Part shown: positions 9,950 to 21,686 of the stretch, piece by piece | How the letters are laid out: every line of letters begins with the position of its first letter | How positions within the stretch are numbered: the stretch's first letter is position 1 | From: Pleurobrachia bachei | Taxonomy: Eukaryota; Ctenophora; Tentaculata; Cydippida; Pleurobrachiidae | Direction: 5' to 3' | Length of the DNA stretch: 56,783 nt | Assembly: GCA_000695325.1 (NCBI GenBank) | Contig: AVPN01000188.1 | Span: forward strand, 26,018-82,800 | Notes under the pieces: generated by a model | The model's input: only the letters and a program-made list of their open reading frames with translations | Database searches by the model: none | Told to the model about the DNA's origin: nothing | Made by a program: the position numbers and the translations under genes

Positions 9950-12900
9950 CTACAGGACGGTTGTACCAAAGTATGCCTTGCCCTTGGGCATGTCCCTCAT
10001 ATCTTCCCAGATACCAAGATAGGGGTCGAACCGTTCCACACTGGACACAAACTTACTACCGTCTGACCCACCAAACACGTACACATACCTGGAAGGGGAG
10101 AAGGGGGTTAAAACACGTACCATGAGGAAGAAGGAGGTTCATTACAGAATTCAAAAATATTATTTTCAAAAACAGGAGATAAGATAATAGTATGCAGTGT
10201 AAATGGCGAAAAGAGGTTTCAAGGAACAAAGGGATTTGAGATTGAATAATTCATATCAGAGTGCAGAATGTGAATACCGCTACTCACCCATTAATTGCGG
10301 CTGTACCATGTGCTTGTCTGGCATGTTTCATAGGTGCAAGGGTCCTCCATTCGTTGGTGGCTGGTAGGTACTCTTCCACAGAACTAAAGGGAGTGATCGA
10401 GGTAATTAGAAGAGTTGGGTAGAGGGTGATTAAGAGAGGCCTGGAGTTGTTGAAGGGGGGTTCTACTGAAATATGGTATTCAAGGAAGTGTTAGTACATG
10501 CCATGGATACAGGGGGGATACACAATGTGTATTACACATGGATATCACTTACTTGAGACAGTTAGTCCCGTCAAACCCACCGATGGCATACAACTTCGGT
10601 GAATCACGGTGGTCTGGGTCGGGTGAGGACCGTCACCAGTAGCCTCGTAGGGGCTGCCATACACCTGTCAGTTGGTCGTACCGCTCAGCTGTCTTCAGTC
10701 TTGTGTACTGCTGACAGAGACCATACCTGGGAGGTTAACGCAGACTAGTAGGTGCAGTAGTTTAGGCAGTAGTTTAGGTAAAACTCGGAGATATATAGCG
10801 AATCAAGATCCGAGTTGCGGGAAGAACAGAAATACTTAGAGCGAATATTAGATAGAAGGGGCAAGATACAATGACAATAAACTGCGACAACATACCCTCC
10901 AACAACGTAGACGACATCATTCAGAACACAACTTGCTGAGTAAACCCTCTGCTCGTTAAGTTTTCCCGCATGTATCAGCTGTTTTGAAGATATATCCAAA
11001 ACGGCAGCTGTATCGAGGAAGCTTGAACTATCACATCCACCCATTATCATTATTTTACCATCCATACTAACAGCACTGAAGTACCTGGTGGGAATAGGAA
11101 AACGTTGTGGAAACTGAAGTTATAGAGAAGGATGAATAGGCCGTATTGGACAACCCCAAGGTGGCATTTTGAGCACCTATAACCGGTTGGAGGAGGGTGG
11201 TGATTGGAGGCGGATGTAAGGGGATGCTGTGGCGAGAGGGCGCCTGTTACCTGCGTGCAGGACCATGAAGACCAGGTAGTGGAACCCAACAATTTCCCTC
11301 AAAATCAAACTTCTCCACTGTCCCAATATATCCTGACCCAGTGTGCCCTCCTACCATATAGAGCGAACCCTTTCTTGAGATGAGGGCAGCACCAAACCGA
11401 GGAAAGGTCAGGTCTGTCATTTTCTGAGAGGGTGGGGGAAGTTTGTTTAGCATGTTTTTGGTAGCAATTGAGTGATTAGTAGAAATTATTATGATTACAT
11501 GGCATGTTGTTTGTTTGTTTTTGATTGCTGCGTCTGGAGGATGACCTGCCCGAAAGTATGTTGTTACATACCCAAAATATACATTTGCCGTAAGGATTGG
11601 ATGTACAGAAGTGAATGTATTGACGCGCAAGAATCCGATGCCACATTGTACACTTTCTTCAGGCAAAATGCGCGCGTCGCCCAGCCCCGCTGGTCTTTCT
11701 CACAATAGTGTGACAGAAGTGGAGCGAATATTAGATAGAAGGGGCAAGATACAATGACAATAAACTGCGACAACATACCCTCCAACAACGTAGACGACAT
11801 CATTCAGAACACAACTTGCTGAATAAACCCTCTGCTCGTTGAGTTTCCCTGCATGTATTAGCTGTTTTGAAGATATATCCAGAACTGCAGCTGTATCAAG
11901 GAAGCTTGAGCTATCACATCCACCCATTATCATTATTTTACCATCCATACTAACAGCACTGAAGTACCTGGTGGGAATAGGAAAACGTTGTGGAAACTGA
12001 AGTTATAGAGAAGGATGAATAGGCCGTATTGGACAACCCCAAGGTGGCATTTTGAGCACCTATAACCGGTTGGAGGAGGGTGGTGATTGGAGGCGGATGT
12101 AAGGGGATGCTGTGGCGAGAGGGCGCCTGTTACCTGCGTGCAGGACCATGAAGACCAGGTAGTGGAACCCAACAATTTCCCTCAAAATCAAACTTCTCCA
12201 CTGTCCCAATATATCCTGACCCAGTGTGCCCTCCTACCATATAGAGCGAACCCTTTCTTGAGATGAGGGCAGCACCAAACCGAGGAAAGGTCAGGTCTGT
12301 CATTTTCTGAGAGGGTGGGGGAAGTTTGTTTAGCATGTTTTTGGTAGCAATTGAGTGATTAGTAGAAATTATTATGATTACATGGCATGTTGTTTGTTTG
12401 TTTTTGATTGCTGCGTCTGGAGGATGACCTGCCCGAAAGTATGTTGTTACATACCCAAAATATACATTTGCCGTAACAAGCACAGACGCAGGATTGGATG
12501 TACAGAAGTGAATGTATTGACGCGCAAGAATCCGATGCCACATTGTACACTTTCTTCAGGCAAAATGCGCGCGTCGCCCAGCCCCGCTGGTCTTTCTCAC
12601 AATAGTGTGACAGAAGTGTATGTATGTGTGTACAGTCGGACCCCGATTTACCGGGATGCTCGGGGGAAAGGGCTTTGCCCGGTAAATCGGGGTGCCCGGT
12701 ATATCGGGGTGATATACCGTTTATTTCCTATTTCGGGGGAAGTTTATCCTCCCGGTAAATCGGGGTTCCGGTAAATCGGGGCCCGGTAAATCGGGGTCTG
12801 ACTGTATTAGTTTTTTGCATACTTTCGGCTATAACACCCAGGCAAAAGTTTTAAGTTGTATTTGGTCGTGAGGGTGTGCCAAATATGAATTTTCATAAGA

Positions 12901-15900
12901 TAATCTCATTAATTTCTTGGTGAAGCACCAAAATGAAGTATGAACACTTTGATTGATCAAGTTTTTCAAGTGTAGTGGTTGTGTGTGTATCTATATAGTG
13001 CATCTATACCTCCCATCGGTCAGTGTCTGGATTGTAACTTTCCATTTCAGAGAGGGCAGAGTGTACATTTGCACTAATCCCACCTGCAACGTAGATCCGC
13101 CTGAAATTGTGTTGTTGTGATTAACAAAGTATCATCATAAAACTCCATAAAATATTGAAAACGTTTGCAAAGGAATTCATGTGACAAGTTGGTGGATTTA
13201 CATCTAAGATTTGCTGGGTATCTCTCTACCTGAGGAGTCGCTGTGGATCGCGGGGTTGGTTTGAGGGGTGTCGGAGTCCATAAGATCGGGACGTTATCTG
13301 TTCAATTATTGGTCGCAGTGTTGCTCCACTCAGGGACAGGAGCTGCTCTCGACTCATTAGGCCAAACCTGGGATATAGGAATAGTGGTTGGATATAGCAC
13401 AAAACACGTTTTGTCCTGGTTTCTAGATGCTATTATTGCTGCTTTGCATTCCAATACGATTTATCGAAAACAAAAGTAAGCTGTTTTGCAAAACTTCTTG
13501 AAGTGATAACCAGGAGGGACAACTGGCAGAGTGAGAGATAGTACCTGACACATTTAAGAAGGTTATACAGGGACGCCTGTCGATCTTCCAGATTGTGTTG
13601 AACCCACCTGAGAACAGCCTGGAACACCTGTAACATGATCGATGTAAGGCCGGGGCCAGACGAGTGGTAGGTAGCTACTATAGTAGGCTACTATAGTAAA
13701 TATCTACCACAGCTACCACTCGTCTGGACACCTATATCTACCATAAGCTACTATAGTAGGCGGTAATAGGTCAAGGTATTACCGCCTACCATAGTAGCTT
13801 ACTATAGTAGGCTATAGTAGGTGGTCACTCGTCTGGCCACACTCTAACCGCCTACCATTGTAACTTGTTGTCACATCTTACTGTGGGGCATAAGAAATTT
13901 GATACCCCGATGATTACAGAAGTATCATGGTAGATGTGTCAGAGGGTGGTCAGACGAGTGGTAGCTAGCCTACCATAGTAGCTTTGCTACCACTCGTCTG
14001 GACAGTACCCAGCTACTATGGTAGCTTACTATAGTAGCCTACTATAGTAGCTAGCTACCACTCGTCTGGCCCCGGCCTTAGAGTAGTACTTACCATACCT
14101 GTAACAGTACATGATCGATGTGTGAGTAGAAAAAGGGGTTATTATGTTCCAACCCTCCTTTAACAGCGTGCGGTTCAAGAGTCTAGTAAGGCAACCCGAC
14201 GGAACCCCCAGCCCCACCCATTCCCAGTCGAGAAAGGCAACTAAATGGTTTCCCAGTTTGTTTTCATTACCTGTTCCTCTGTCTCACTCCTTAAGTTATC
14301 CTCCGATAATATCTGCTCCAGAGTACCCGCATCCAATTCCAGGAATTCATCTCCCTGGGATACCGGGGTGAAGTGGTGCAGCATAAACCTGAGGCGGGGG
14401 AAGTCATATCAGTGATAAAATGAGGAAGCAAATAATCATAAATTTATCACAACTAAACTTCCATATCCCTGAGATCTCAGGAGTCATGTCCCCTCCCCCT
14501 CCGGCCTCCCCTAAGGTTCTGAGAACCTAGTTACCACTCTTTCTTCAAGGAGTTGTACAGTACCTATAAGCGGCTTCCTGCAACTGTGTACACTGAAACT
14601 TCTCCGCTAGCCGGTACACCCCAATACAATTCCCCTGCTCCAACAGTTTAGTTAGAAACTTGCAACACGCATTCCTAAGTGCTTCAATCTGGAAAAACGC
14701 ACCCGCCTCCAATATTACGTCTACATTATCCTGTTATTTTGGGGAGAGAGAGAAGGAAGGAGTGAGGGTGAATGAATCACACAATTGGTAGTGTTTTATC
14801 AAACACCAAACCTGTGTCCGGTAAATTTGGCTGAAGATGCTCGGCTCCACCACCGCACCATCACCATCACTAGCCCGCCGCAACTAGGGAATGGGGAGAG
14901 AGAGGGTGTGAGAGAGGGGCAACCTACCCGGGTTAACAATATCTCCCCTGTATATGAGAAGTCAAGGATGGATGTGATGGTTGTTAGTTTCATGTCTCGC
15001 ATCGTCACTGAGTTCTTGTTCGCTTCCGTCAACTTGCTGGGAAATTATAATGTTACAGTTTTGCCTAATTATAATATATATATATAAATACGCAACAGCC
15101 GACAGTATATTCGGTACATAATGCTCGTTTTATCTCTAGTGTGCTAGGCAGTCATATTCAAAAGCATCAAAGCCCGTTCATGAATGCATTAGAACTTTCA
15201 ATATGTTTCACGTAGTAGCTAAAACAAGTTTTTACCAGGAACCGGCCGAATCAGGAAATACTGGTCCCTGATTGGCTGATATCCAGTCACGTGACTAAAT
15301 AACGAGTAATGATTGGTTGTTTACTTGTTTCGGGCGGTTCCTGGATTTTACCTGGAAAACATAGCATCAAAGTAAGGTATAAGTGATGCTAGTACGGCCT
15401 TGTGGCACTCAATCTTAGTATCTTCAACGACAATAGTAAAGTCTGTATAACAGGAATTCTTCCTGAACTCGTTCAATGATTGTAGCAGTATATCGGCATG
15501 TTGGTATCTCTTGAAATGGAAACTTGTATTCTCGACATCGACCATTCTAAGAAAATAATTACATTAATTAATTAATTAATTATGATTTAGCGGGGTATAA
15601 TTATCAGGTTTTAGAGATAATTGGAAGCTAATGATTTCGTATTATAAGATTATAAGAGAAAAGAAAAACAAACAAAATTCTAAAAACTATCCTCCGGGGA
15701 TGCAAACATAACACTTTCAAAAACCCCAAAACATTTCCAATTCACATATAATTTCATTCTTTGAAAAAAACAAACAACCATAACCCAATTCTATACTCAA
15801 AACTACCTTAACCCACTTCTGAGTTCCGTGCTCTGACCAGCCCGGTTGTACAGTACCTATAAGCGGCTTCCTGCAACTGTGTACACTGAAACTTCTCCGC

Positions 15901-16838
15901 TAGCCGGTACACTCCAATACAATTCCCCTGCTCCAACAGTTTAGTTAGAAACTTGCAACACGCATTCCTAAGTGCTTCAATCTGGAAAAACGCACCCGCC
16001 TCCAATATTACGTCTACATTATCCTGTTATTTTGGGGAGAGAGAGAAGGAAGGAGTGAGGGTGAATGAATCACACAATTGGTAGTGTTTTATCAAACACC
16101 AAACCTGTGTCCGGTAAATTTGGCTGAAGATGCTCGGCTCCACCACCGCACCATCACCATCACTAGCCCGCCGCAACTAGGGAATGGGGAGAGAGAGGGT
16201 GTGAGAGAGGGGCAACCTACCCGGGTTAACAATATCTCCCCTGTATATGAGAAGTCAAGGATGGATGTGATGGTTGTTAGTTTCATGTCTCGCATCGTCA
16301 CTGAGTTCTTGTTCGCTTCCGTCAACTTGCTGGGAAATTATAATGTTACAGTTTTGCCTAATTATAATATATATATATAAATACGCAACAGCCGACAGTA
16401 TATTCGGTACATAATGCTCGTTTTATCTCTAGTGTGCTAGGCAGTCATATTCAAAAGCATCAAAGCCCGTTCATGAATGCATTAGAACTTTCAATATGTT
16501 TCACGTAGTAGCTAAAACAAGTTTTTACCAGGAACCGGCCGAATCAGGAAATACTGGTCCCTGATTGGCTGATATCCAGTCACGTGACTAAATAACGAGT
16601 AATGATTGGTTGTTTACTTGTTTCGGGCGGTTCCTGGATTTTACCTGGAAAACATAGCATCAAAGTAAGGTATAAGTGATGCTAGTACGGCCTTGTGGCA
16701 CTCAATCTTAGTATCTTCAACGACAATAGTAAAGTCTGTATAACAGGAATTCTTCCTGAACTCGTTCAATGATTGTAGCAGTATATCGGCATGTTGGTAT
16801 CTCTTGAAATGGAAACTTGTATTCTCGACATCGACCAT
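9950..16838 (-). CDS. BTB-BACK-Kelch (KLHL-type) protein with duplicated exons and an in-frame stop
   Basis: Cullin-3 substrate-adaptor architecture. BTB: exon 1 (15545-15352 or duplicate 16838-16645, MVDVENTSFHFKRYQHADIL...) and exon 2 (15036-14928 or 16329-16221). BTB/BACK: exon 3 (14730-14564 or 16023-15857), 14388-14271, 13627-13545, 13367-13230. Kelch repeats: 13100-13010 (RIYVAGG), 12306-12134 (LYMVGGHTGSG), 11967-11779 (IMIMGGCDSSS, VYVVGGY), 10736-10553 (LYAIGGFDGTNC), 10383-10288, 10088-9950 (VYVFGGSDG; stop). One set gives about 558 residues, normal for KLHL. The exon at 10736-10553 contains an in-frame TGA after PLRGYW although the frame before and after it is Kelch-like, so the gene may be decaying or the base may be wrong. 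Both first exons have TTTTCTTAG one base before the ATG. Confidence 0.8.
10839..12618. repeat. Tandem duplication of a Kelch exon pair (883/897-bp units)
   Basis: 10839-11721 is repeated at 11722-12618 with a constant offset of 883 until a 14-bp insertion at about 12477. Only a handful of mostly synonymous differences are seen. Each unit carries one Kelch exon with LYMVGGHTGSG (12306-12134; 11423-11251) and one with IMIMGGCDSSS (11967-11779; 11084-10896), all with intact splice sites. Confidence 0.9.
12633..12804. mobile_element. 172-bp pogo/Tigger-like MITE
   Basis: Flanked by TA on both sides. Ends CAGTCGGACCCCGATTTACC and, inverted, CAGTCAGACCCCGATTTACC. The interior is built of repeated GGTAAATCGGGG segments. 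TA duplication and CAGTC termini are typical of pogo-clade Tc1/mariner elements. Related pieces lie at 24913-24975 and 9178-9230. Confidence 0.8.
13645..14080. mobile_element. 436-bp foldback MITE with nested ACTATAGTAG palindromes
   Basis: Termini TAAGGCCGGGGCCAGACGAG and its inverse. The inverted repeats extend through GTGGTAG and clusters of CTACTATAGTAG. The motif CCACTCGTCTGG or its inverse occurs six times, suggesting internal amplification. TA at both edges may be the target duplication. It lies in a Kelch-gene intron; CTGTAACA...TGATCGATGT occurs on both outer flanks. Confidence 0.85.
15236..15343 (+). mobile_element. Short MITE, CAGGAACCGACCGA family, copy b
   Basis: 108 bp between CAGGAACCGGCCGAATCAGG and CGGGCGGTTCCTG, in KLHL intron 1, ending 9 bp from the exon 1 donor. 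Carries the family core ATACTGGTCCCTGATTGG and ATAACGAGT. Confidence 0.75.
16529..16636 (+). mobile_element. Short MITE, CAGGAACCGACCGA family, copy c
   Basis: Copy of 15236-15343 carried along by the 1,293-bp tandem duplication; same sequence. Confidence 0.75.
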
Positions 16839-16856
16839 TCTAAGAAAATAATTACA
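16839..16856 (-). promoter_or_regulatory. Candidate trans-splice acceptor of KLHL
   Basis: On the minus strand, TAATTATTTTCTTAG is followed by one base and the ATG. It is duplicated at 15546-15563. The ABCC stop codon on the same strand is only 257 bp upstream. A 5'UTR intron would look the same. Confidence 0.45.
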
Positions 16857-17095
16857 TTAATTAATTAATTAATTATGATTTAGCGGGGTATAATTATCAG
16901 GTTTTAGAGATAATTGGAAGCTAATGATTTCGTATTATAAGATTATAAGAGAAAAGAAAAACAAACAAAATTCTAAAAACTATCCTCCGGGGATGCAAAC
17001 ATAACACTTTCAAAAACCCCAAAACATTTCCAATTCACATATAATTTCATTCTTTGAAAAAAACAAACAACCATAACCCAATTCTATACTCAAAA

Positions 17096-20000
17096 CTACC
17101 TTAACCCACTTCTGAGTTCCGTGCTCTGACCAGCCCGTGACAATGCATAAAGCCTATAAAACTGAGAATCACCATCCCTCGCCAGCTCCCTTGGGCACCC
17201 AATCTCCACCATCTCCCCATGACTCATCACTATCACCTTATCATACTCCATCACAGTATCAATCCGATGAGCAATAGTTATCAGAGTACTCTCACCCAAC
17301 TCCTCTCTCAGGACCTCCTGGATCACACTGTCCGTATCATGATCAATGTTCGATGTCGCTTCGTCCAGGCACATGATTCTAGACCGGCTGAGAAGTGCTC
17401 GGCACAGAGACAACAGCTGACTCTCACCCGTACTGATATCAGACAAGGATATCTCGGAGTCAATACCTCCTTTTTGGGTTACAAAGTTTGTGAGTTGACA
17501 TTTTTGGAGGGCCGTGTGGAGGGCTTCATCACTGTATTTCCCGAACGGATCAATATTACCCCGGATCGTATCAGTAAACACAAAGGGTTCCTGTGTGATA
17601 ATCCCAAGTTTCTCTCTCAGAACCGTTCTACTGATATCCAGAATATTTGTCCCATCCACTACTATACTCCCATCCTCAATATCTGTGAGCCTGAATAGAG
17701 CTGTGAGCAGTGAGCTCTTCCCGGCCCCCGTTCTACCCACAACAGCCACCTTCTCGCCAGGAACGACTTGAAATGAAACGCTAGATAGGGCCAGGGTTGT
17801 GGTGCCAGGGTATCTCAGAGACACTTTGTTAAACCTGATGGATCCATGGGTTGGCCAGTTTATATCAACCAGCTGGACATCCTCTGGATCGATCTCTAGT
17901 GGGAGGTTTGTGGTGTATTGCACCAACCTCTCCAGCCCCACCATCTCTTTCTCAAGCTGGATGAAGTTCTCCACTAGATACCGGAGTTTGTCGTCCAGAT
18001 CTAGGGCGTAAGCCAGAGTCAGACCTACCAGCGCTACATCTAGAGCGTTGTAGTGGAGTTGGATTAGGATGATAATGGCGGTGACGCTAAGAACCACGAG
18101 GGAGAGAAGTGGCAGACGGAGTGAGAGCCAGGAACCGGCTGCTAGCATTGTGTACTGGGTCCGTTGGAAAGCTTCTAGATACTTGTACCCCAGAGTCTGA
18201 ATAGATGTGTAGGTCCTGAAACTGTGGATATAAACAATTCCCTTCAGGGTCTGATCAAAATGGCTGAAAACAGGAGATTTACAGGTCGAGTAGAGACGTT
18301 TTACCTCCCGTACCGCCCTCAAGTAGTACCGCTGGATCAGATAATACACGACAACAAGGGGGAACAATGTTAGTAACATGTAGGGAAGTGCATAGCTGAC
18401 CACCGCCATAATCCCAAGCAGACCAAACAGTTCCGAAAGTACAATGTTTAGGGTAAAGGGGAGATTACTGTCTACTGTGTAAACGTCGTTAGAGAGCCTG
18501 TTAATTATCACACCCGCTGGTGTGTTTTCAAAGAAATGAACCGCAGTTTTGAGAACCGAACTGATCACATTTGTGTGAATCTTTTTAGTTGCCATGAGCC
18601 CAAAAAACGCGAAACTAAACGCTCGGATGAGACAGAATAGAGAGTTTGAGATGACTATCACGCCGTAAACCTCCAGATAAAATGTAGATGTGTTGGTTGA
18701 TAGTGATGTTAGTAGTGGATCAGGAGCGGGTTGAGGGCAAAAGATGGAAGTATCATTAGTGGGGAGTGATAGAACAGTAGGGCTGTTGAACATCAGGAAT
18801 CCATTGAGAGATGGAGATGATGCTGTGGCTTTCACCCACTGTGACAACCACCAGTTGCTCAACACCTCTGTTCCCTGCATACCAGTTAGCCCCATTGCAG
18901 TGAGAACTGTGAGGAACAACCCAGCCGCCTTGCCATAGTGTTTATAAACTGTGATATCAATCCCACCAAACTTTCTCTCCTCTTCGTATTGTGGACGCTC
19001 CCTTTCAATTTCATCCCCGTGATCTGCAGCTGACTTTCCACTAGACTCATCTGCCCCTCCCTGGGGTACCTCAGGCAAGTTCGCTGGTTCGGGTAGCCCT
19101 AATTCTTTGATCCTACCCCCTTCCAGTACCATGAGACTATCCGCCTTCGCAACAAATCTCTTGTCATGTGTACAGATAACACGAGTTTTGTTAACCAGCA
19201 ACCCGTTTATACAGTGCTCGAAAATATGAAGTGATACTTGGCTATCCAACCCTGCAAAGATGTCATCAATCAGATACACGTGTTTGTTTTTGTAAACCGC
19301 ACGTGCAAGAGATACCCTGATTTTCTGGCCTCCACTTAGCGCAGCTCCATTCTCTCCAACAGGAGTGGCATCACCGATTGGAAATGTTGTAATGTCCTTA
19401 TCCAGGGCACACGCCATGATAACTTTCTCGTACCAATAACAATCGTATGCTGCTCCATCGAGAATAGCATCTCGGACCGTCTTCCCAACCACCCATGGAT
19501 CAGATAATACCAGCCCCGCACCATCTCTCCATTCCTTGACCCTCATCTCTCCTCCTGCCTGGTTCAATTCCTGGCATAAAGCCAAAAGAAGGGAGGATTT
19601 CCCGCTGCCACTCCGACCGGTAACAACCATCAGCTCACCTTTACTGAGAGAAAACTGGAGGCCCACCAGACAACATTTGTCAGGTTTATCCCAGTAAAAT
19701 GAGCAATTGTCCACCTCAAAGACATTGTGAGACTCGTAAGGTCGGCTGGGGATGGTTCGTTGAGGTGCCCGTTCAGGGAGACATAACAGAGACTGGATAC
19801 GTTTTACAGAGACCCATAGCCGGGCAAACCCGAGAATGACCCACGGCAGGGCGTTGAGGGGCACGTTTATTTGCCCAACCAAGGACAGAGTTGTGAACAC
19901 CGTACTAGCTTTGATGTCATCCGGTCCCGATACCAACACCTTTGTCATGATGATGATGAAAGTAATGACAGTAGGTGCAGATGCCCACATGTAGACACAA

Positions 20001-21686
20001 ACACAATCAAAGTACGCAATCTTTTTCAGCTGGTGAAGTTCCCATTGCCGTAACTTTGCAATCTTGTCCAAGAACTTGAACTCCCAGGAAAACAACTTGA
20101 TACTCTTTATATTCTTGATCACTTCGTGTATCAACTTTAACCGCGTATCCCTCCTTGACATGAGCTCTTCTTCTATCTTTGACAGCTTGCTTGCTATCAT
20201 TTGGTTCATGGGGAAGAGGAGGATAAGGAACCCAAGACCAGCAAATACTGCTACCCCGATATACCGGTACAGGAGGTACAGTACCACTCCTAGATTTAGA
20301 GGTAGAAGCCATATCTCAACAAAACATACCAAGTGTCCCACAATGTTAGAAGCGTCCTCGCTGGCGAAGTTGGTGATTTGACCCATGGAAAAGCTCTTTA
20401 GCTGGCATAGCTTGATGTTGAGGATTTTAGAGTGAAGTTCACTGATCAGTGACCCCATAAGTCCTATTTCGATTTTCTCTAACTCAAAGTAAAAGTGTGT
20501 GTCAAGGAAGCAGACGATTAGTTTTGAGAGAATCAGGAGAATAAGATATGTCGCAGAGGTAGCAATGCTCGCACCACCACTCTCCAGATCCTGGAGTAGA
20601 AGGTTCAGAAGGATAGGAGTAGAAAATCCGACAAGAGAAGAAACCAGCTTGATGAGATGCAGGGGCCAGAACTGCCAACCGTACGCTTTATTTATAGCTT
20701 TAAGGAGTACAAATTTACTCTTGAAACCCCCATTATCCCCTCCATCCGTTTGGATCTCAGGGGAAGCTAGAAGAGGCTGCAACATATCATTCACCTCCTC
20801 ATCTCCTCCTCCTGGATCTCGTGTTTTATCAAGTGCTAATCGGAGTTTAACATGATTTGTTATCAAGTGAAGACTGTCCGGCAGTGCAATAGGGATATCT
20901 TCAACAGTGGGGAATTGGGTTTCCTTGGCTGCTTTGAAGAGACGATCCACCCAGTGGAAAGAGAACTTTGAAAGCAGACCGGGTGTGTTGGAAGAGTTGT
21001 TCTGTCTAGAACTGTGGATTACAGCAGCTCTTGAGGAAGAAGCCCCCTCTTCTTCATCCTCCTCATCATTTAATGTTAACTCTCCCCTACTGCTACTACT
21101 TCTACAGGTTCGGGGGATCTGGGCTAGAAGGATAAGGCTGCATAACCCAAACCGGACGTAGATGTTGGCTGCTTCATAGCCATCAAATGGTGTTTCGTTG
21201 ATGGCACAACGTAGCCCCAAACTGTACCGGGCTGCACTGTACAACTCGAACCCCGTTGATAACAGAACGAGAGCCCAGGAAAACTTAAAGATATCGGCAT
21301 CTCGTCCACTGGTAATATTAACCCAAGATCGTCTCCAAATAATACAAGCCATGACTGACACACACCACGACAGAAGGACGAGTGTCTCTACAACTAGCTC
21401 GTATATTGTACAAGTATTGCTCCATGATCAGGTCTACTTCAGTTGCTATGACAACCATTTGAAGGAGAGTCCGGAATATGACAAGTTTGGGCCGGTCCAG
21501 ACGTCCCGAGATAACAGGGCAACAGCTCGCTTTACATATGTAGTAGGCACCCACACAGCAGAGAAAAAGATGGGTGGGGGAAACGATGAATATTTGTTGA
21601 AAACACCGACCGAAATCATGGCCGGTCCAGATTTCGTGTGTCGTGTTGTTAAAGGGTTCTCCGCACACGCTTGAGAGGAAGGACAT
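17096..21686 (-). CDS. ABCC/MRP1-type long multidrug-resistance transporter, intronless, one frameshift
   Basis: Full ABCC1-like order: TMD0, TMD1, NBD1, TMD2, NBD2, about 1,530 residues over 4.6 kb without an intron. TMD0 starts at the ATG at 21686 (VCGEPF, then DFGRCFQQIFIVSPTHLFL), but its fourth helix continues in the next frame (LVVETLVLLSWCVSVMACII) from about 21410, so a single-base frameshift lies near 21400-21430. From 21361 the frame is open to the stop. NBD1: Walker A GRSGSGKSS, LSGGQ, Walker B YLIDD. NBD2: Walker A GRTGAGKSS, signature degenerate (ISTGES for LSVGQ), Walker B CLDEATSNID, H-loop IAHR. Asp at the NBD1 catalytic Glu position is normal for ABCCs. Role inferred from family: ATP-driven export of organic anions and conjugates. 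Lack of introns beside intron-rich neighbours suggests a retrogene. Confidence 0.9.

Larger units (their letters stand above)
4964..10275. repeat. Tandem segmental duplication, unit 2 (partner 1518-4597)
   Basis: Contains an orphan first exon of the NDUFA11-like gene, SPAG7 copy 2 and the last exon of the Kelch gene. The composite transposable element at 6689-9160 is absent from unit 1, so it inserted after, or in only one lineage of, the duplication. Confidence 0.85.
14552..17137. repeat. Tandem duplication of 1,293 bp joining KLHL 5' exons and the ABCC 3' end
   Basis: 14552-15844 is repeated at 15845-17137 with a constant offset of 1293; one difference was noticed (ACCCC versus ACTCC near 14610/15903). 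Each unit holds KLHL exons 1-3 and the last 40 bp or so of the ABCC coding sequence. The junction fuses an ABCC tail to the intron after KLHL exon 3. Confidence 0.9.

Noticed and set aside
10839-12618. Interpretation of the duplicated Kelch exons as extra propeller blades
   Set aside because: Exon phases do not allow the two pairs to be joined in one frame.
14785-15087. Plus-strand open frame of 100 codons, present twice (also at 16078)
   Set aside because: It lies antisense over a KLHL BTB exon and intron and is copied only because the segment is duplicated; no family features.
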